A stretch of 64,000 nt of DNA from the NCBI RefSeq assembly GCF_005503555.1, contig NZ_SCNG01000003.1, forward strand, positions 62,001-126,000, given 5' to 3'. How positions within the stretch are numbered: the stretch's first letter is position 1; every line of letters begins with the position of its first letter. The notes below the pieces were generated by a model, which saw only the letters and a list, made by a program, of their open reading frames with translations, did not search any database and had not been told where the DNA came from. Shown here piece by piece: positions 44,041 to 52,734 of this stretch. Made by a program: the position numbers and the translations under genes. The DNA is from Rudaea sp. 3F27F6. GTDB lineage: Bacteria; Pseudomonadota; Gammaproteobacteria; Xanthomonadales; Rhodanobacteraceae.

Positions 44041-44478
44041 TTAGGCGAGGTTCAGCGGCTGCGGCTGCTGAGCGGTATGCGGATGCTCGGCGCCCTTGTA
44101 GACCTTGAGCTTGCGGTACATCGCGCGGCCCAACGGGTTCTTCGGCAGCATGCCCTTGACCGCGATTTCGATCGCGCGCTCAGGGTGCTTGGCGAGCAGG
44201 TCCTTCAGCGCGATCGACTTGATGTTGCCGATGTAGCCAGTGACGTGGTGATAGACCTTGTCGTCCAGCTTCTTGCCGGTGACCGCGATCTTCTCGGCGT
44301 TGATCACGACGAGGTAGTCGCCCGTATCGGCGTGCGGGGTGTAGACCGGCTTGTGCTTGCCGCGCAGGCGCACCGCGAGTTCGGTCGCGAGGCGGCCGAG
44401 CGTCTTGTTGCTGGCGTCGACGAGGAACCAGTCGCGCTTGACCGTTTCAGCCTTGGCGCTGACAGTGGAATTTTTCAT
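44041..44478 (-). CDS. rplM: 50S ribosomal protein L13
   Basis: Encodes 145 residues from ATG 44478. Typical L13 segments are [20 protein letters not shown], the [20 protein letters not shown] block and [21 protein letters not shown]. The frame is open upstream but only this start matches the family, and a CACAGG-type ribosome site precedes it. First gene of the rplM-rpsI operon. In E. coli L13 represses its own operon; no specific leader structure is obvious here. Confidence 0.98.
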   Translation of the reverse strand: MKNSTVSAKAETVKRDWFLVDASNKTLGRLATELAVRLRGKHKPVYTPHADTGDYLVVINAEKIAVTGKKLDDKVYHHVTGYIGNIKSIALKDLLAKHPERAIEIAVKGMLPKNPLGRAMYRKLKVYKGAEHPHTAQQPQPLNLA

Positions 44479-44534
44479 GGGAAACCTGTGCCCTTTTCGG
44501 GCTCGAAGTTGATGCGTGAAGCGAGGAACCGCGA

Positions 44535-44564
44535 ATTTTAGCGGAATCATAATGCGCGGCGCAA
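44535..44564 (-). promoter_or_regulatory. Promoter of rplM-rpsI
   Basis: On the minus strand TTGCGC (44559-44564) is followed after 18 bp by TAAAAT (44535-44540). The leader to ATG 44478 is about 50 nt. Confidence 0.6.
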
Positions 44565-44641
44565 GCCCTGTTTTGCACGAGACTTTTCTCCGGGCAACGT
44601 GGCGCAGATCGGCAGGGGAGGGCCTCACGCGCGCCGCTATC

Positions 44642-44670
44642 TTGTGCGAAGCGCCGGATTCTGCTGTAAT
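44642..44670 (+). promoter_or_regulatory. Promoter of rpmB-rpmG
   Basis: TTGTGC (44642-44647), 17-bp spacer, TGTAAT (44665-44670). It is divergent from the rplM promoter and leaves a leader of about 100 nt before the GTG start of rpmB. Confidence 0.6.
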
Positions 44671-44774
44671 GCGCGGCTCGCTGCGGGCTTCGCGGCGATC
44701 TCCGGCCGCTTTCGTGCGACCGGGCCGTCTCTGCCCTGGCTAAGGGCAGCCGTTCTCATATCGAGGAGTAAGCT

Positions 44775-45011
44775 GTGGCTAAAGTCTGCCAAGTCACCGG
44801 CAAGCGCGCGCAATCCGGACATAGCGTGTCGCATGCTAACAACAAAACCAAACGCCGCTGGTTGCCGAACCTGCACGAGCGCCGCTTCTGGGTGCCGAGC
44901 GAAAACCGTTGGATAAAGCTGCGCGTTTCCACCCAGGCCCTGCGTACGATCGACAAGAACGGCATTGAAACCGTGCTAGCCGAGCTGCGCGGCCGCGGCG
45001 AAAAGATCTAA
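44775..45011 (+). CDS. rpmB: 50S ribosomal protein L28
   Basis: Encodes 78 residues and starts with GTG (44775), with GAGGAG a few bases upstream. The sequence [20 protein letters not shown] is the conserved L28 start, followed by [12 protein letters not shown] and [14 protein letters not shown]. Length matches E. coli L28 (78). rpmG follows after 12 bp in the usual rpmBG pair. Confidence 0.98.
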   Translation: MAKVCQVTGKRAQSGHSVSHANNKTKRRWLPNLHERRFWVPSENRWIKLRVSTQALRTIDKNGIETVLAELRGRGEKI

Positions 45012-45023
45012 AGGAGCACGAAC

Positions 45024-45188
45024 ATGGCATCCAAGCGCGACAAAATTCGCCTCGTGTCTTCTGCGGGCACTGGTCATTTCTACACGACCGACAAGAACAA
45101 GAAGACGACGCCGGACAAGATGGAAATCAAGAAGTACGATCCGGTCGTGCGCAAGCACGTCGCTTACAAGGAAGCGAAGATCAAGTAA
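45024..45188 (+). CDS. rpmG: 50S ribosomal protein L33
   Basis: Encodes 54 residues with AAGGAG upstream. Reads [20 protein letters not shown] and continues with [20 protein letters not shown] to the end KEAKIK, a standard proteobacterial L33 of the zinc-free type (no CxxC pairs). Second gene of rpmBG. The transcript continues about 150 nt through a strongly folded region before the terminator at 45327. Confidence 0.98.
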   Translation: MASKRDKIRLVSSAGTGHFYTTDKNKKTTPDKMEIKKYDPVVRKHVAYKEAKIK

Positions 45189-45203
45189 GTTCAGGATGAA
45201 CTC

Positions 45204-45321
45204 ATCCCGTGCGGTACATGGAAGTACAATGACACGGGATCCAGCATTTTCATAAATGCGGTCATCTCGGAGTGCACAAGGTCGTGCGTTAATCCGAGGT
45301 CCGGTGCCTAGGTCACAGGCA
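45204..45321 (+). ncRNA. Structured 3' region of the rpmBG transcript, possible small RNA
   Basis: Four consecutive hairpins can form. ATCCCGTG (45204-45211) pairs with CACGGGAT (45233-45240), with an inner GTAC/GTAC stem. GCATTT (45244-45249) pairs with AAATGC (45254-45259). CTCGGA (45266-45271) pairs with TCCGAG (45293-45298), with inner GCAC/GTGC. TGCCT (45305-45309) pairs with AGGCA (45317-45321). A terminator follows directly. No open frame is present. It may be a 3'-UTR-derived small RNA or merely a repeat; no known family was recognised. Confidence 0.45.
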
Positions 45322-45326
45322 TAAAG

Positions 45327-45350
45327 AACCCGCCGCGAGGCGGGTTTTTT
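45327..45350 (+). terminator. Rho-independent terminator of rpmBG
   Basis: AACCCGCC (45327-45334) pairs with GGCGGGTT (45339-45346) around GCGA, followed by a run of T. Confidence 0.92.
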
Positions 45351-45393
45351 CTTGCCTGCCGTTTTGCCTGGCAGCCCGCGTTGCGGTACGCGT

Positions 45394-46032
45394 TCAGCGT
45401 TTCGGTGCCAATTCCGATCCGAGTACCGCCCAGACGTTCTCGAGCACCTTCGGCTCGCCTTCGGCTTTCGGGTGCAGGCCGTCGTCCTGCATCAGGTCCG
45501 GGTTCAGCGCCACGCCGTCGAGCAGGAACGGTACGAGCGGCGCATTGAATTCGCGCGCGAGGCCCCGATACATTTCTCTCAAGCCCTCGCGGTACTGCGG
45601 TCCGTAGTTGATCGGCAGCTCGATGCCGAGCAGGGCGGAACGCGCGCCCGCGGCACGGACCGCGGTCAGGATGCTCGTGAGGTTCGTACGGATTTCGGCG
45701 AGCGGCAGCCCGCGCAAGCCGTCGTTGGCGCCGAGTTCGACGATGACCAGAGCGGGCCGGTGTTCGGCGAGCAGCTTGGACAGGCGCGCAAGACCGCCGG
45801 ACGTGGTTTCGCCGCTGATGCTCGCGTTGACGACGGAGCGCTGCGAGCCTTGCCCGCGCAGGCGCTGCTCGAGCAGGTGCACCCAGCCGGTCTCGGGCGC
45901 GATGCGGTGTGCGGACGACAAGGAATCGCCGAGCACAAGGATCGGGCCCGGCGCGGGCGCGGAAGGCGCCGCTTCAACGGCAAAAACAGCAATCGACAAC
46001 AGCGCGGCGAGGAATGATCTGAGTATGAGCAT
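45394..46032 (-). CDS. tesA: TesA-like arylesterase/lysophospholipase (GDSL/SGNH)
   Basis: Encodes 212 residues from ATG 46032, which gives a signal peptide (MLILRSFLAALLSIAVFAVEA). SGNH blocks are complete: block I ILVLGDSLSS with Ser37, the Gly of SISGET, GAND in block III, and DGLHP with the Asp and His of block V. TesA-type enzymes are periplasmic thioesterase/protease/lysophospholipase I proteins. It is divergent from ybbA, the same neighbour as in E. coli, and the two start codons overlap by a few bases. Confidence 0.94.
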   Translation of the reverse strand: MLILRSFLAALLSIAVFAVEAAPSAPAPGPILVLGDSLSSAHRIAPETGWVHLLEQRLRGQGSQRSVVNASISGETTSGGLARLSKLLAEHRPALVIVELGANDGLRGLPLAEIRTNLTSILTAVRAAGARSALLGIELPINYGPQYREGLREMYRGLAREFNAPLVPFLLDGVALNPDLMQDDGLHPKAEGEPKVLENVWAVLGSELAPKR

Positions 46033-46729
46033 GGCTAAGCAGGGCGGTGAGGAAGTCGTGATCCGTGCCGACAAGGTTAGCAAAAGCGTCGACGGTCCCG
46101 ATGGTCGTCTGACCATCCTCGACGGCGTCAGCTTCAGCCTTGCGCGCGGCGACAGCCTCGCGATCGTCGGCGCTTCCGGCTCGGGCAAGACGACCTTGCT
46201 CGGTCTGCTCGCCGGGCTCGATCGTCCGACTTCGGGCGAAATCGCACTCGCTGGTGAGCGACTCGACGTGCTCGACGAGGAAGCGCGCGCGCGTCTGCGT
46301 CGCCGTCGCGTCGGCTTCGTATTTCAGAATTTCCATCTGCTGCCCGCACTCAATGCGGAAGAGAACGTGATGCTGCCGCTCGAACTCGAGGGCGGCGCCG
46401 ATGCGCGCGCGCGCGCAGGCGATGCGCTCGCGCGCGTCGGTCTCGCGGCGCGCAAGCATCACTATCCGGCGCAGTTGTCGGGCGGCGAACAGCAGCGCGT
46501 GGCGCTCGCGCGCGCCTTTGTGCACGCGCCCGAGATTCTGTTCGCCGACGAGCCGACCGGCAATCTCGACCGCGGCACCGGGACGGCGATCAGCGATCTG
46601 TTGTTCGCGCTCAACCGCGAGCACGGCACGACCCTGGTTCTCGTCACGCACGATACGGCGCTCGCCGAGCGCTGCGCGCGCAGGCTCGTGCTGAGCGGCG
46701 GTCGCATCGTCGACGAGGTGACGACGTGA
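46025..46729 (+). CDS. ybbA: YbbA-like ABC transporter ATPase
   Basis: Encodes 234 residues if ATG 46025 is used; an in-frame GTG at 46058 with GAGGA just upstream is an alternative that would avoid the overlap with tesA. Walker A is GASGSGKTT, the signature LSGGEQQRVALARA, Walker B ILFADEPTGNLD, and the switch His is in VTHDT. The LolD/MacB-type size and the following permease make it the ATPase of a YbbA-YbbP type exporter. In E. coli this pair flanks tesA in the same divergent layout. The substrate is not known. Confidence 0.93.
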   Translation: MSMAKQGGEEVVIRADKVSKSVDGPDGRLTILDGVSFSLARGDSLAIVGASGSGKTTLLGLLAGLDRPTSGEIALAGERLDVLDEEARARLRRRRVGFVFQNFHLLPALNAEENVMLPLELEGGADARARAGDALARVGLAARKHHYPAQLSGGEQQRVALARAFVHAPEILFADEPTGNLDRGTGTAISDLLFALNREHGTTLVLVTHDTALAERCARRLVLSGGRIVDEVTT

Positions 46730-46775
46730 ATGCGCTTGGCTTTCTTCCGTCGGTGGAAGAAGGGCAGGCAAGGGC

Positions 46776-49259
46776 ATGAAACCGCTGACCTTCGCCGCGC
46801 GCAGCCTGCGGCGCGAATTCTTCCACGCCGAGCTTGCCATGCTCGCGCTGGCGCTCGTGCTCGCCGTCGCCGCGCTGACCGCGGTGGCGACATTGGCGAG
46901 TCGCGTCGAGCACGCGCTGCTTGCCTCGGCTGCAGAGTTGATCGGCGGCGATCTCTCGATCAATGCAAGTCGCGCGCTGCCGCCGAATTTGATCGACGAA
47001 GCGAACACGCGCGGATTACGGACCAGTCGTCTCGCCGATTTTCCGAGCGTGGTGTTCGCCGGTGAAGCGAGCCGCCTTGTCGACGTGCGCGCGAGTGACG
47101 ACACGTTCCCGCTGCGCGGCGTGCTCGCGGTGCGCGATGCGAACGGAGCCGAGCGCGAGGTGCATGCGCCGCCGTCGGGCTCGGTCTATGTCGAGCCCGC
47201 GGTGCTCGACGCGCTCGCGCTGAAGATCGGCGGCAAGATCCAGGTCGGCGGTCGCGATCTCGTCGTCGCCGGCGAAATCACCCGTTCGCCCGACAGCGGC
47301 AGTCTGTTCCGCCTCGCTCCGCGCGTGATGATGTCGCTGACCGATGCGCAGACGATCGGCCTGCTCGCGGCGGGCAGCCGCGTGCGCAATCGTCTGCTCG
47401 TCGCCGGGCCGGAAGACGCGGTCGCGGAATTTGCCTCCGCGATCAAGCCGAAGCTACCCGATGCGGCCGAGATCGTGACGATCGCCGATGCGCAGCAGAA
47501 TCTTTCCGGCGCGTTCGAGCGTGGCGGTAATTTCATGCGTCTGGCCGCGTTGCTCGCCGCGCTGCTGTCCGGCATCGCGATCGCGCTTGCCGCGCAGCGC
47601 TTCGCCCGGCGCAAGCGCGAGGAAGTCGCTCTGTTGCGCTGCCTTGGCGCGAGCCGCGGCGAGATTCTCCAAGCTCTGCTGCTCGAACTCGTCCTGCTGG
47701 CTTTGCCGGCGTGCCTGCTTGGCGTGGCCGCCGGTCTTGGTTTGCAGCAGATCGTATTCACCATTGCCGGCGATCTGCTGCCCGGCACGCGGCCGGACAT
47801 ACCGTGGCAGCCCTCGCTCGCCGCATTCGCGATCGGCGTCGCCGTGTTGTTCGGGTTTGCGCTGCCGCCGCTGCTGCGCCTGCGCGAGGTCGAACCGATG
47901 CGCGTATTCCGTCGCGACGACGCGCATCGCGCCGGGCGCTTCGACGCACTGTACCTGTTGCCCGTTGCGGTGGCTGCGGCGCTGATCGCGATCGGCGCGG
48001 GAGACACGCAACTCGCTCTGACTCTCGGCCTCGGCTTTACCGGCGTCGCCGCGCTGAGCTTGGTGCTTGGATTGGTTCTGCTGCGCATCGTCCGTGGTGG
48101 CGGCAGGCTGCTGCCGGGCGCGCTGCGCTTCGGTCTTGCCAATCTCGCCCGCCGGCGTGCGCTGACTTTGCTGCAAGCCGGCGCGCTCGCGCTGAGTCTG
48201 ACTGCGTTCGCCGTGCTTGCCGTGATCGGTCCGTCGCTGCTCGCGAGTTGGCGTGCCGAACTGCCTTCCGATGCGCCGAACTATTTCCTCATCAATCTGC
48301 AAGACGATCAGCGTGTGGCGATGCAGGAGCGCCTCGCCGCGCTCGGCGCGACCAATCTCAACATGCTGCCGCTTGCGGTCGGCAAGCTCGTCGCGATCAA
48401 CGGCAAAACGCCGAAGCCCGAAGATTACAGCGATCGCCGTGCGGCGAACTGGATCAATGGCGAGACGCGTCTGTCGTGGAGCGGTGAACTGCCCGTGTCG
48501 AACAAACTTCTGCAAGGTCGCTGGTTCGATGCCGATGCGCGCGGCGACGCGGGTCCGCAAGTGTCGGTCGACAAGATGTGGGTGGATATGTTCCACCTGA
48601 AACTCGGCGACACGCTGACCTTGCGTGTCGGCGAGCGCGAAGTCGTTGCGACGATTACCTCGATTCGCGGCGTGCGCTGGGATTCGTTCCGCGTCAATTT
48701 CTTCCTGATGCTCGATGCGCGCACGGGCGCGGACTTGGCGCACAGCACGGTGGCAAGTTTCCATCTGCCGCGCGCGGTGTCGCTCGCTGCGCTGTCGCGC
48801 GACTTCGCCAACGTGTCGTTGATCGATCTCAATCAGCTGCTCGATCGCGTGCGCGAGATCATCGGCCGGGTCAGCAGCGCGGTGATCTCGGTGCTCGGTT
48901 TCAGTCTGGCCGCGGGTCTGCTGGTTCTGCTCGCGGCGCTGGCGGCGACGGCCGACGAGCGGCGCTTCGAGTCGGCCTTGCTGCGCACGCTCGGTGCGCA
49001 TTCGGGACAGCTCAGCGCCGCGGTGCTCGGTGAATTCGCCGCGCTCGGCCTCGTCGCCGGCGGCATCGCCGCGCTTGGCTCGGCAGCGATCGGCTATACG
49101 CTCGCGCTGCGCGTGTTCCGCTTCGACGGTTACGTTCCGCCGTTTGCCTCGCTGCTGCTTGTAGTGTTTACCGCGGCGGCGCTGGTGGCGCTTGCGGGCT
49201 GGCTGGCGACGCGGCGGATCGCGCGCACGCCGCCGATTGCGGTGCTGCGGCAGGGCTAG
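46776..49259 (+). CDS. ybbP: YbbP-like FtsX-family permease
   Basis: Encodes 827 residues with about ten membrane segments and two large periplasmic parts, as in E. coli YbbP (804). It starts with a first TM helix at about 19-42 (ELAMLALALVLAVAALTAVAT). FtsX domains are near 255-365 (RLAALLAALLSGIAIALAAQ, LRCLGASRGEILQAL) and at the end (about 700-820, LLRTLGAHSGQL). The last residues LRQG are typical. It lies 46 bp after ybbA and forms a MacB-like ABC exporter with it. Inner membrane. Confidence 0.93.
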   Translation: MKPLTFAARSLRREFFHAELAMLALALVLAVAALTAVATLASRVEHALLASAAELIGGDLSINASRALPPNLIDEANTRGLRTSRLADFPSVVFAGEASRLVDVRASDDTFPLRGVLAVRDANGAEREVHAPPSGSVYVEPAVLDALALKIGGKIQVGGRDLVVAGEITRSPDSGSLFRLAPRVMMSLTDAQTIGLLAAGSRVRNRLLVAGPEDAVAEFASAIKPKLPDAAEIVTIADAQQNLSGAFERGGNFMRLAALLAALLSGIAIALAAQRFARRKREEVALLRCLGASRGEILQALLLELVLLALPACLLGVAAGLGLQQIVFTIAGDLLPGTRPDIPWQPSLAAFAIGVAVLFGFALPPLLRLREVEPMRVFRRDDAHRAGRFDALYLLPVAVAAALIAIGAGDTQLALTLGLGFTGVAALSLVLGLVLLRIVRGGGRLLPGALRFGLANLARRRALTLLQAGALALSLTAFAVLAVIGPSLLASWRAELPSDAPNYFLINLQDDQRVAMQERLAALGATNLNMLPLAVGKLVAINGKTPKPEDYSDRRAANWINGETRLSWSGELPVSNKLLQGRWFDADARGDAGPQVSVDKMWVDMFHLKLGDTLTLRVGEREVVATITSIRGVRWDSFRVNFFLMLDARTGADLAHSTVASFHLPRAVSLAALSRDFANVSLIDLNQLLDRVREIIGRVSSAVISVLGFSLAAGLLVLLAALAATADERRFESALLRTLGAHSGQLSAAVLGEFAALGLVAGGIAALGSAAIGYTLALRVFRFDGYVPPFASLLLVVFTAAALVALAGWLATRRIARTPPIAVLRQG

Positions 49260-49338
49260 AACCCGGCTTCAGTCCGAAGCCGTTTGCGTGTAGTCGGTGC
49301 GGCCGGGTTCTTTGAATCTATCGCGACGGGTCGATGGA

Positions 49339-51693
49339 TCAGCGCCGCAGCGCACTTTCGGCTTGGCCGCGCTCGTACTCCGAGAGATGCGAGGCGACTT
49401 CGTGATAGCGCGCGACCAGGGCGGCATCGTCGGGCATCGCGCGCGCAAGCGCCATGAGCACTTGGCTGCGCTCGTAGTTGCCGCCGATTTTCGCTGTGGA
49501 ATCGAGCACCGCGTTCGCGCTGGCGGTGCCGAGTTTACCGGCGTTGATCAGGGCGAGCAGGGTCTGTGCGTGCTCGTGGGCGCTGCCGATCCTCAGCGTT
49601 GACTGCACGTAGGCCGGCGCGATCGCATCGACATCGCGCGCTTGCTTGGCGATGTCGATCAGCAGTTCGGCGCGTTCGTGGTCGCTGCCCAAGTTCGCGC
49701 CGGCGTTGAGCAGATCGGCGAGTTCGTGTTCGCTCAGATCACGGCGCGTCAGCATCGTGCGTAATGTGCGGCTGCGTTCGTAGTCGGCACCGATGTGAGT
49801 GGCGGCGTCGAGCCAGCTCGCGCGCACTTCGGCGCTGTTGTCGAGCTTGGGAAAGATGCTGCTGAGCAGCTCGGCGAGTTCGTAGTCGCCGTGGATGCGC
49901 GATGTCTGCTGCAGAAAGACGATCTGCCGGGAGGTATCGAGTTTCTGTGTGGCGAAGATCTTGGCTAGGGCCTGACGTTTTTCGTAGTCGCCGCCGATCT
50001 CCCCGGCAAGACGCATGCAGCGGTCGAGATCGGCCGGGGACAGCGGGCCTTTGTCGACGAGCAGGCCGAGGTATATGCCGCGCACATAATCGTTGTGGAT
50101 TTGCTCGATTTCGGCGAGCACGGCGGCTGCGCCACCGCTGGTGTAAATCCGCTGCACGCGCGCCTCGGCGCCGAGGCCGCTGTCGCGGATCAAGCGCGGC
50201 AGCAAAGCGGCGAGCCAGGCGCGTCCGCCCTCATCGAACGGCTGTTCATGGCGATTGACGTAGTAGCGGCGGTCCAGTTTGCCGTCGTGCTCGGTGAGTT
50301 CGAGACGACGCGTCGTGCCGTCGCGTTTCTCTTCCAAGCTCGCGCTGCCGCCCGGGCTCAAGCTGGCGATGTCGCTCTCGTCGGCGGTGAATTCGAGCTT
50401 GCCTTTGGCGATCAGGGTCAAATCCTGAGCGTCGTCGTTGATCGTCATCAGCATCTGCTGGCTTTCGCCGTTCTTGCTGTTACTGATGCTCACGCTGGAA
50501 TGGGAAGAGCTGGAGGTGGTACGGCTGCCTTGCCGCTGCGAGGACTGCGGGGGCGTCTGTGCGTGCGCGACGGGATCGAGGAAGCCGACGGTCGGCAGGC
50601 CGAATGCGCTGGCGGTCAGCGCGGCTGCCGCGGCGGCGCGCAGGTAAATGTTGGGTTTGGTGGTCGACATGGCAACTCCTTCAAGCAAGCGGTCGATGCG
50701 TTGGATCAGGGCGGAACCGCGCGCGGCCATCGCCGGCGTCAGTGTGTAGGAAGCCGCGTCGAGATGACGCTCGGCGCAGGCGGCGAGGCATTCGGCGACG
50801 GCGCGCGCATCGCCGGTGTGGCGCGCGGCGGAGGCATCGCAGGCCAGTTCGGCGAGTTCGTCGAGGCGGCGCTGGGCGAGGCCGGCAAACGGCAGGAACC
50901 AGAACAGCGCGCGCCAGGACTCGACGGTGAGTTTCCATTGCGGATCGCGCCGCACGAGATGAGCGAATTCGTGCGCGAGCATCGCCTGCAACTGGCCCGG
51001 AGCCAGCGTGGTCAGGGCCCAGTCGGGCATGAAGATGCGGCGACCGAAGGCGAACGGGCCGGCGATGTCAGGCAAAGTATACAAATCCGCATTGTGCAGG
51101 CCCGCGCGCTGGGTGAGCGCGGGGAGATCGAGGCCCACGGGTGTGGCCAGCGGTTTGGCGCGAGCGAGGGCGCGGCGCAGATTCAGCAGCCCCACGCAGA
51201 GCCGCAAGGATGCGATCGCCGCACCTGCGAGCCACAGCAGCAGAACGAGAGCGGGCAGGCGCGACAGAAATCGCGCAGCAAACGAGAGTGAAACCACCGC
51301 CGGTGCAGCGTATTCGGTGCGCCTACTCGATGGCGTAGCGCTCGTCGCCTGATCTGGCGCAGGCATCGAGACGGATTGGGCGGCGGCAGGAGCGGCGTCC
51401 GTCCTTTCTGAGTTCGCTTCTTCCGCGTTCGGCCGGGTTGGCTCACGCAGCGTTTCGGTCGTCATCGTTGCGGGCAGCGCCAGGCGCCATTCCTGCGGCG
51501 ACGTCGATGCCAGAAGCTGCAGGCTGGCGGTGATCACGCCGCCGAACAGCGCGCAGCGCCAGATCAACTCGCGCGCGGAAGGAGTCAGGCGAAACACACG
51601 ATCGGCCGACCATGCCGCAGCCAACAATAGGCCGCCGTGCAGGGCAACGGTCAGCAACCAACCCGCGAGCGACGATATCGGTGCGACGTTCAC
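49339..51693 (-). CDS. BlaR1-family M56 metallopeptidase with C-terminal repeats
   Basis: Encodes 784 residues. Four membrane segments surround the M56 domain, whose zinc motif HEFAH is at 241-245. A fifth TM segment follows near 345-370. In place of the penicillin-binding sensor of BlaR1, the periplasmic part (about 400-784) has a beta-rich start and then about seven repeats of roughly 30-40 residues. Their hallmark is Gly-x-x-Tyr/His-Glu-Arg, as in IGADYERSRTL, LGSDHERAELL and IGGNYERSQVL. Its ATG overlaps the stop of the upstream repressor gene by 4 bp. It should sense an envelope signal and lead to cleavage of the BlaI-type repressor; beta-lactam sensing is not supported. Confidence 0.88.
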   Translation of the reverse strand: MNVAPISSLAGWLLTVALHGGLLLAAAWSADRVFRLTPSARELIWRCALFGGVITASLQLLASTSPQEWRLALPATMTTETLREPTRPNAEEANSERTDAAPAAAQSVSMPAPDQATSATPSSRRTEYAAPAVVSLSFAARFLSRLPALVLLLWLAGAAIASLRLCVGLLNLRRALARAKPLATPVGLDLPALTQRAGLHNADLYTLPDIAGPFAFGRRIFMPDWALTTLAPGQLQAMLAHEFAHLVRRDPQWKLTVESWRALFWFLPFAGLAQRRLDELAELACDASAARHTGDARAVAECLAACAERHLDAASYTLTPAMAARGSALIQRIDRLLEGVAMSTTKPNIYLRAAAAAALTASAFGLPTVGFLDPVAHAQTPPQSSQRQGSRTTSSSSHSSVSISNSKNGESQQMLMTINDDAQDLTLIAKGKLEFTADESDIASLSPGGSASLEEKRDGTTRRLELTEHDGKLDRRYYVNRHEQPFDEGGRAWLAALLPRLIRDSGLGAEARVQRIYTSGGAAAVLAEIEQIHNDYVRGIYLGLLVDKGPLSPADLDRCMRLAGEIGGDYEKRQALAKIFATQKLDTSRQIVFLQQTSRIHGDYELAELLSSIFPKLDNSAEVRASWLDAATHIGADYERSRTLRTMLTRRDLSEHELADLLNAGANLGSDHERAELLIDIAKQARDVDAIAPAYVQSTLRIGSAHEHAQTLLALINAGKLGTASANAVLDSTAKIGGNYERSQVLMALARAMPDDAALVARYHEVASHLSEYERGQAESALRR

Positions 51694-52082
51694 GGTGCTT
51701 CCCCTTTTTGCAAACGTTTGCGCAATCGCTCGAGATCGCCAGGATCGATTTCGGATTCGCGCAGCAGATGCGCGACGAGTTCGCGCGAATCGCCGCCGAA
51801 GAGAATGCCGATCAAGCCGCCGACCATCGAACGGCGCACCTGCGATTCACTCGCGCAGGCGCGGTACATGAGCTGGCGCCCCTCGCGGCGTTGGGCGACG
51901 ACGCCGCGCTTTTCCAGGCGTGTGAGCAGGGTGGCGACCGTGGTGTGCTTGAGCCCGCGTTCTTCGGCGAGCACTTTGGCAACGTCGGCGACGCTGGTTT
52001 CGCCGCGCTGCCAAAGCACGCGCACGACGGCGATTTGCAGGTCGCTCAAGGCGACGTCGTGATCGAGATCCTGTGTCGTCAT
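51690..52082 (-). CDS. BlaI/MecI-family transcriptional repressor
   Basis: Encodes 130 residues. The N-terminal winged helix has LSDLQIAVVRVLWQRGETSVADVA, KHTTVATLLTRLEKRGVVAQ and the wing. The C-terminal helix bundle includes MVGGLIGILFGGDSRELVAHLL, for dimerisation. These repressors bind TACA/TGTA-type dyads and are cut by BlaR1-like peptidases. The partner follows immediately with a 4-bp overlap, and two CTAC-N4-GTAG dyads lie right upstream. Autoregulation is expected; other targets are unknown. Confidence 0.93.
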   Translation of the reverse strand: MTTQDLDHDVALSDLQIAVVRVLWQRGETSVADVAKVLAEERGLKHTTVATLLTRLEKRGVVAQRREGRQLMYRACASESQVRRSMVGGLIGILFGGDSRELVAHLLRESEIDPGDLERLRKRLQKGEAP

Positions 52083-52091
52083 CGTTTTCTT

Positions 52092-52117
52092 CTACGACTG
52101 TAGTACTACATTTGTAG
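52092..52117 (-). promoter_or_regulatory. Tandem BlaI-type operators
   Basis: Two copies of CTAC-N4-GTAG, at 52092-52103 and 52106-52117, are spaced 14 bp apart, 10 bp upstream of the repressor start codon. Between them TGTAGTACTACA (52099-52110) is itself a perfect palindrome. BlaI-family operators are dyads of this kind. Confidence 0.75.
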
Positions 52118-52180
52118 AAGATCGGGATGAAAAACGCAACAGGCCGAAAGTCATGGCGGCAGGGTGGGGCAGGCAGAAAG

Positions 52181-52212
52181 AAAAAACGCCGGCGTTAGGC
52201 CGGCGTTTTTCG
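52181..52212. terminator. Bidirectional terminator after atpC
   Basis: AACGCCGG (52185-52192) pairs with CCGGCGTT (52200-52207), with AAAAAA on the left and TTTTT on the right. On the minus strand it lies about 70 nt after the atpC stop and ends the atp operon. Confidence 0.9.
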
Positions 52213-52281
52213 GTTGGAAGCGGCGGCGATTGAAGCCGCTTTTCGATTTCTGCGATCGAGGACGATCGCGACGGCAATCGC

Positions 52282-52707
52282 TCAGTGCTTGAGCGTGCGG
52301 CGCAGACGCTCGATCGCCTGCAACTGCGCGAGCGCCTGTGCAAGTTCGGCCTGGGCCTGGGCGATCTCGACCGCGTCGGTGCGGTTGGCGAGCGTGCGCT
52401 CGGCTTCGTCCTTGGCCTTGCGCGCGGCGGCTTCGTCGAGATCCTTGGCGCGCACCGCGGTGTCGGTCAGCACGGTGACGACCTGCGGCTGCACCTCGAG
52501 GATGCCGCCGGAAACGTAGAAGAACTGCTCTTCGCCGTTCTCGGCGATCACGCGCACCTGGCCCGGCTTGAGCCGGGTGATCAGCGGCGCGTGGCGCGGA
52601 GCAATACCGAGTTCGCCTTCTTCGCCGGTGGCGACGACCATGGTCGCGTTGCCGTGGAAGATTTCGGACTCGGCGCTGACGATGTCACAGCGAATTGTGG
52701 TGGCCAT
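52282..52707 (-). CDS. atpC: ATP synthase epsilon subunit
   Basis: Encodes 141 residues. The N-terminal beta sandwich has [44 protein letters not shown] and [19 protein letters not shown]. The C-terminal two-helix part (about 90-141) is Ala/Gln/Glu-rich ([14 protein letters not shown]), the element that inhibits ATP hydrolysis. Last gene of the atp operon; separated from atpD by 113 bp containing a long hairpin. Part of the F1 central stalk. Confidence 0.97.
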   Translation of the reverse strand: MATTIRCDIVSAESEIFHGNATMVVATGEEGELGIAPRHAPLITRLKPGQVRVIAENGEEQFFYVSGGILEVQPQVVTVLTDTAVRAKDLDEAAARKAKDEAERTLANRTDAVEIAQAQAELAQALAQLQAIERLRRTLKH

Positions 52708-52734
52708 GTTTGCTTACCCTCAAGTGAGCGGTTA

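Noticed and set aside
46025-49259. YbbA/YbbP as the exporter of the lanthipeptide
   Set aside because: The tesA-ybbA-ybbP layout is a conserved housekeeping arrangement, the ATPase lacks a C39 peptidase domain, and ribosomal-protein operons lie between.
49339-52082. BlaR1/BlaI pair as beta-lactam resistance
   Set aside because: No penicillin-binding domain in the sensor and no beta-lactamase gene nearby.
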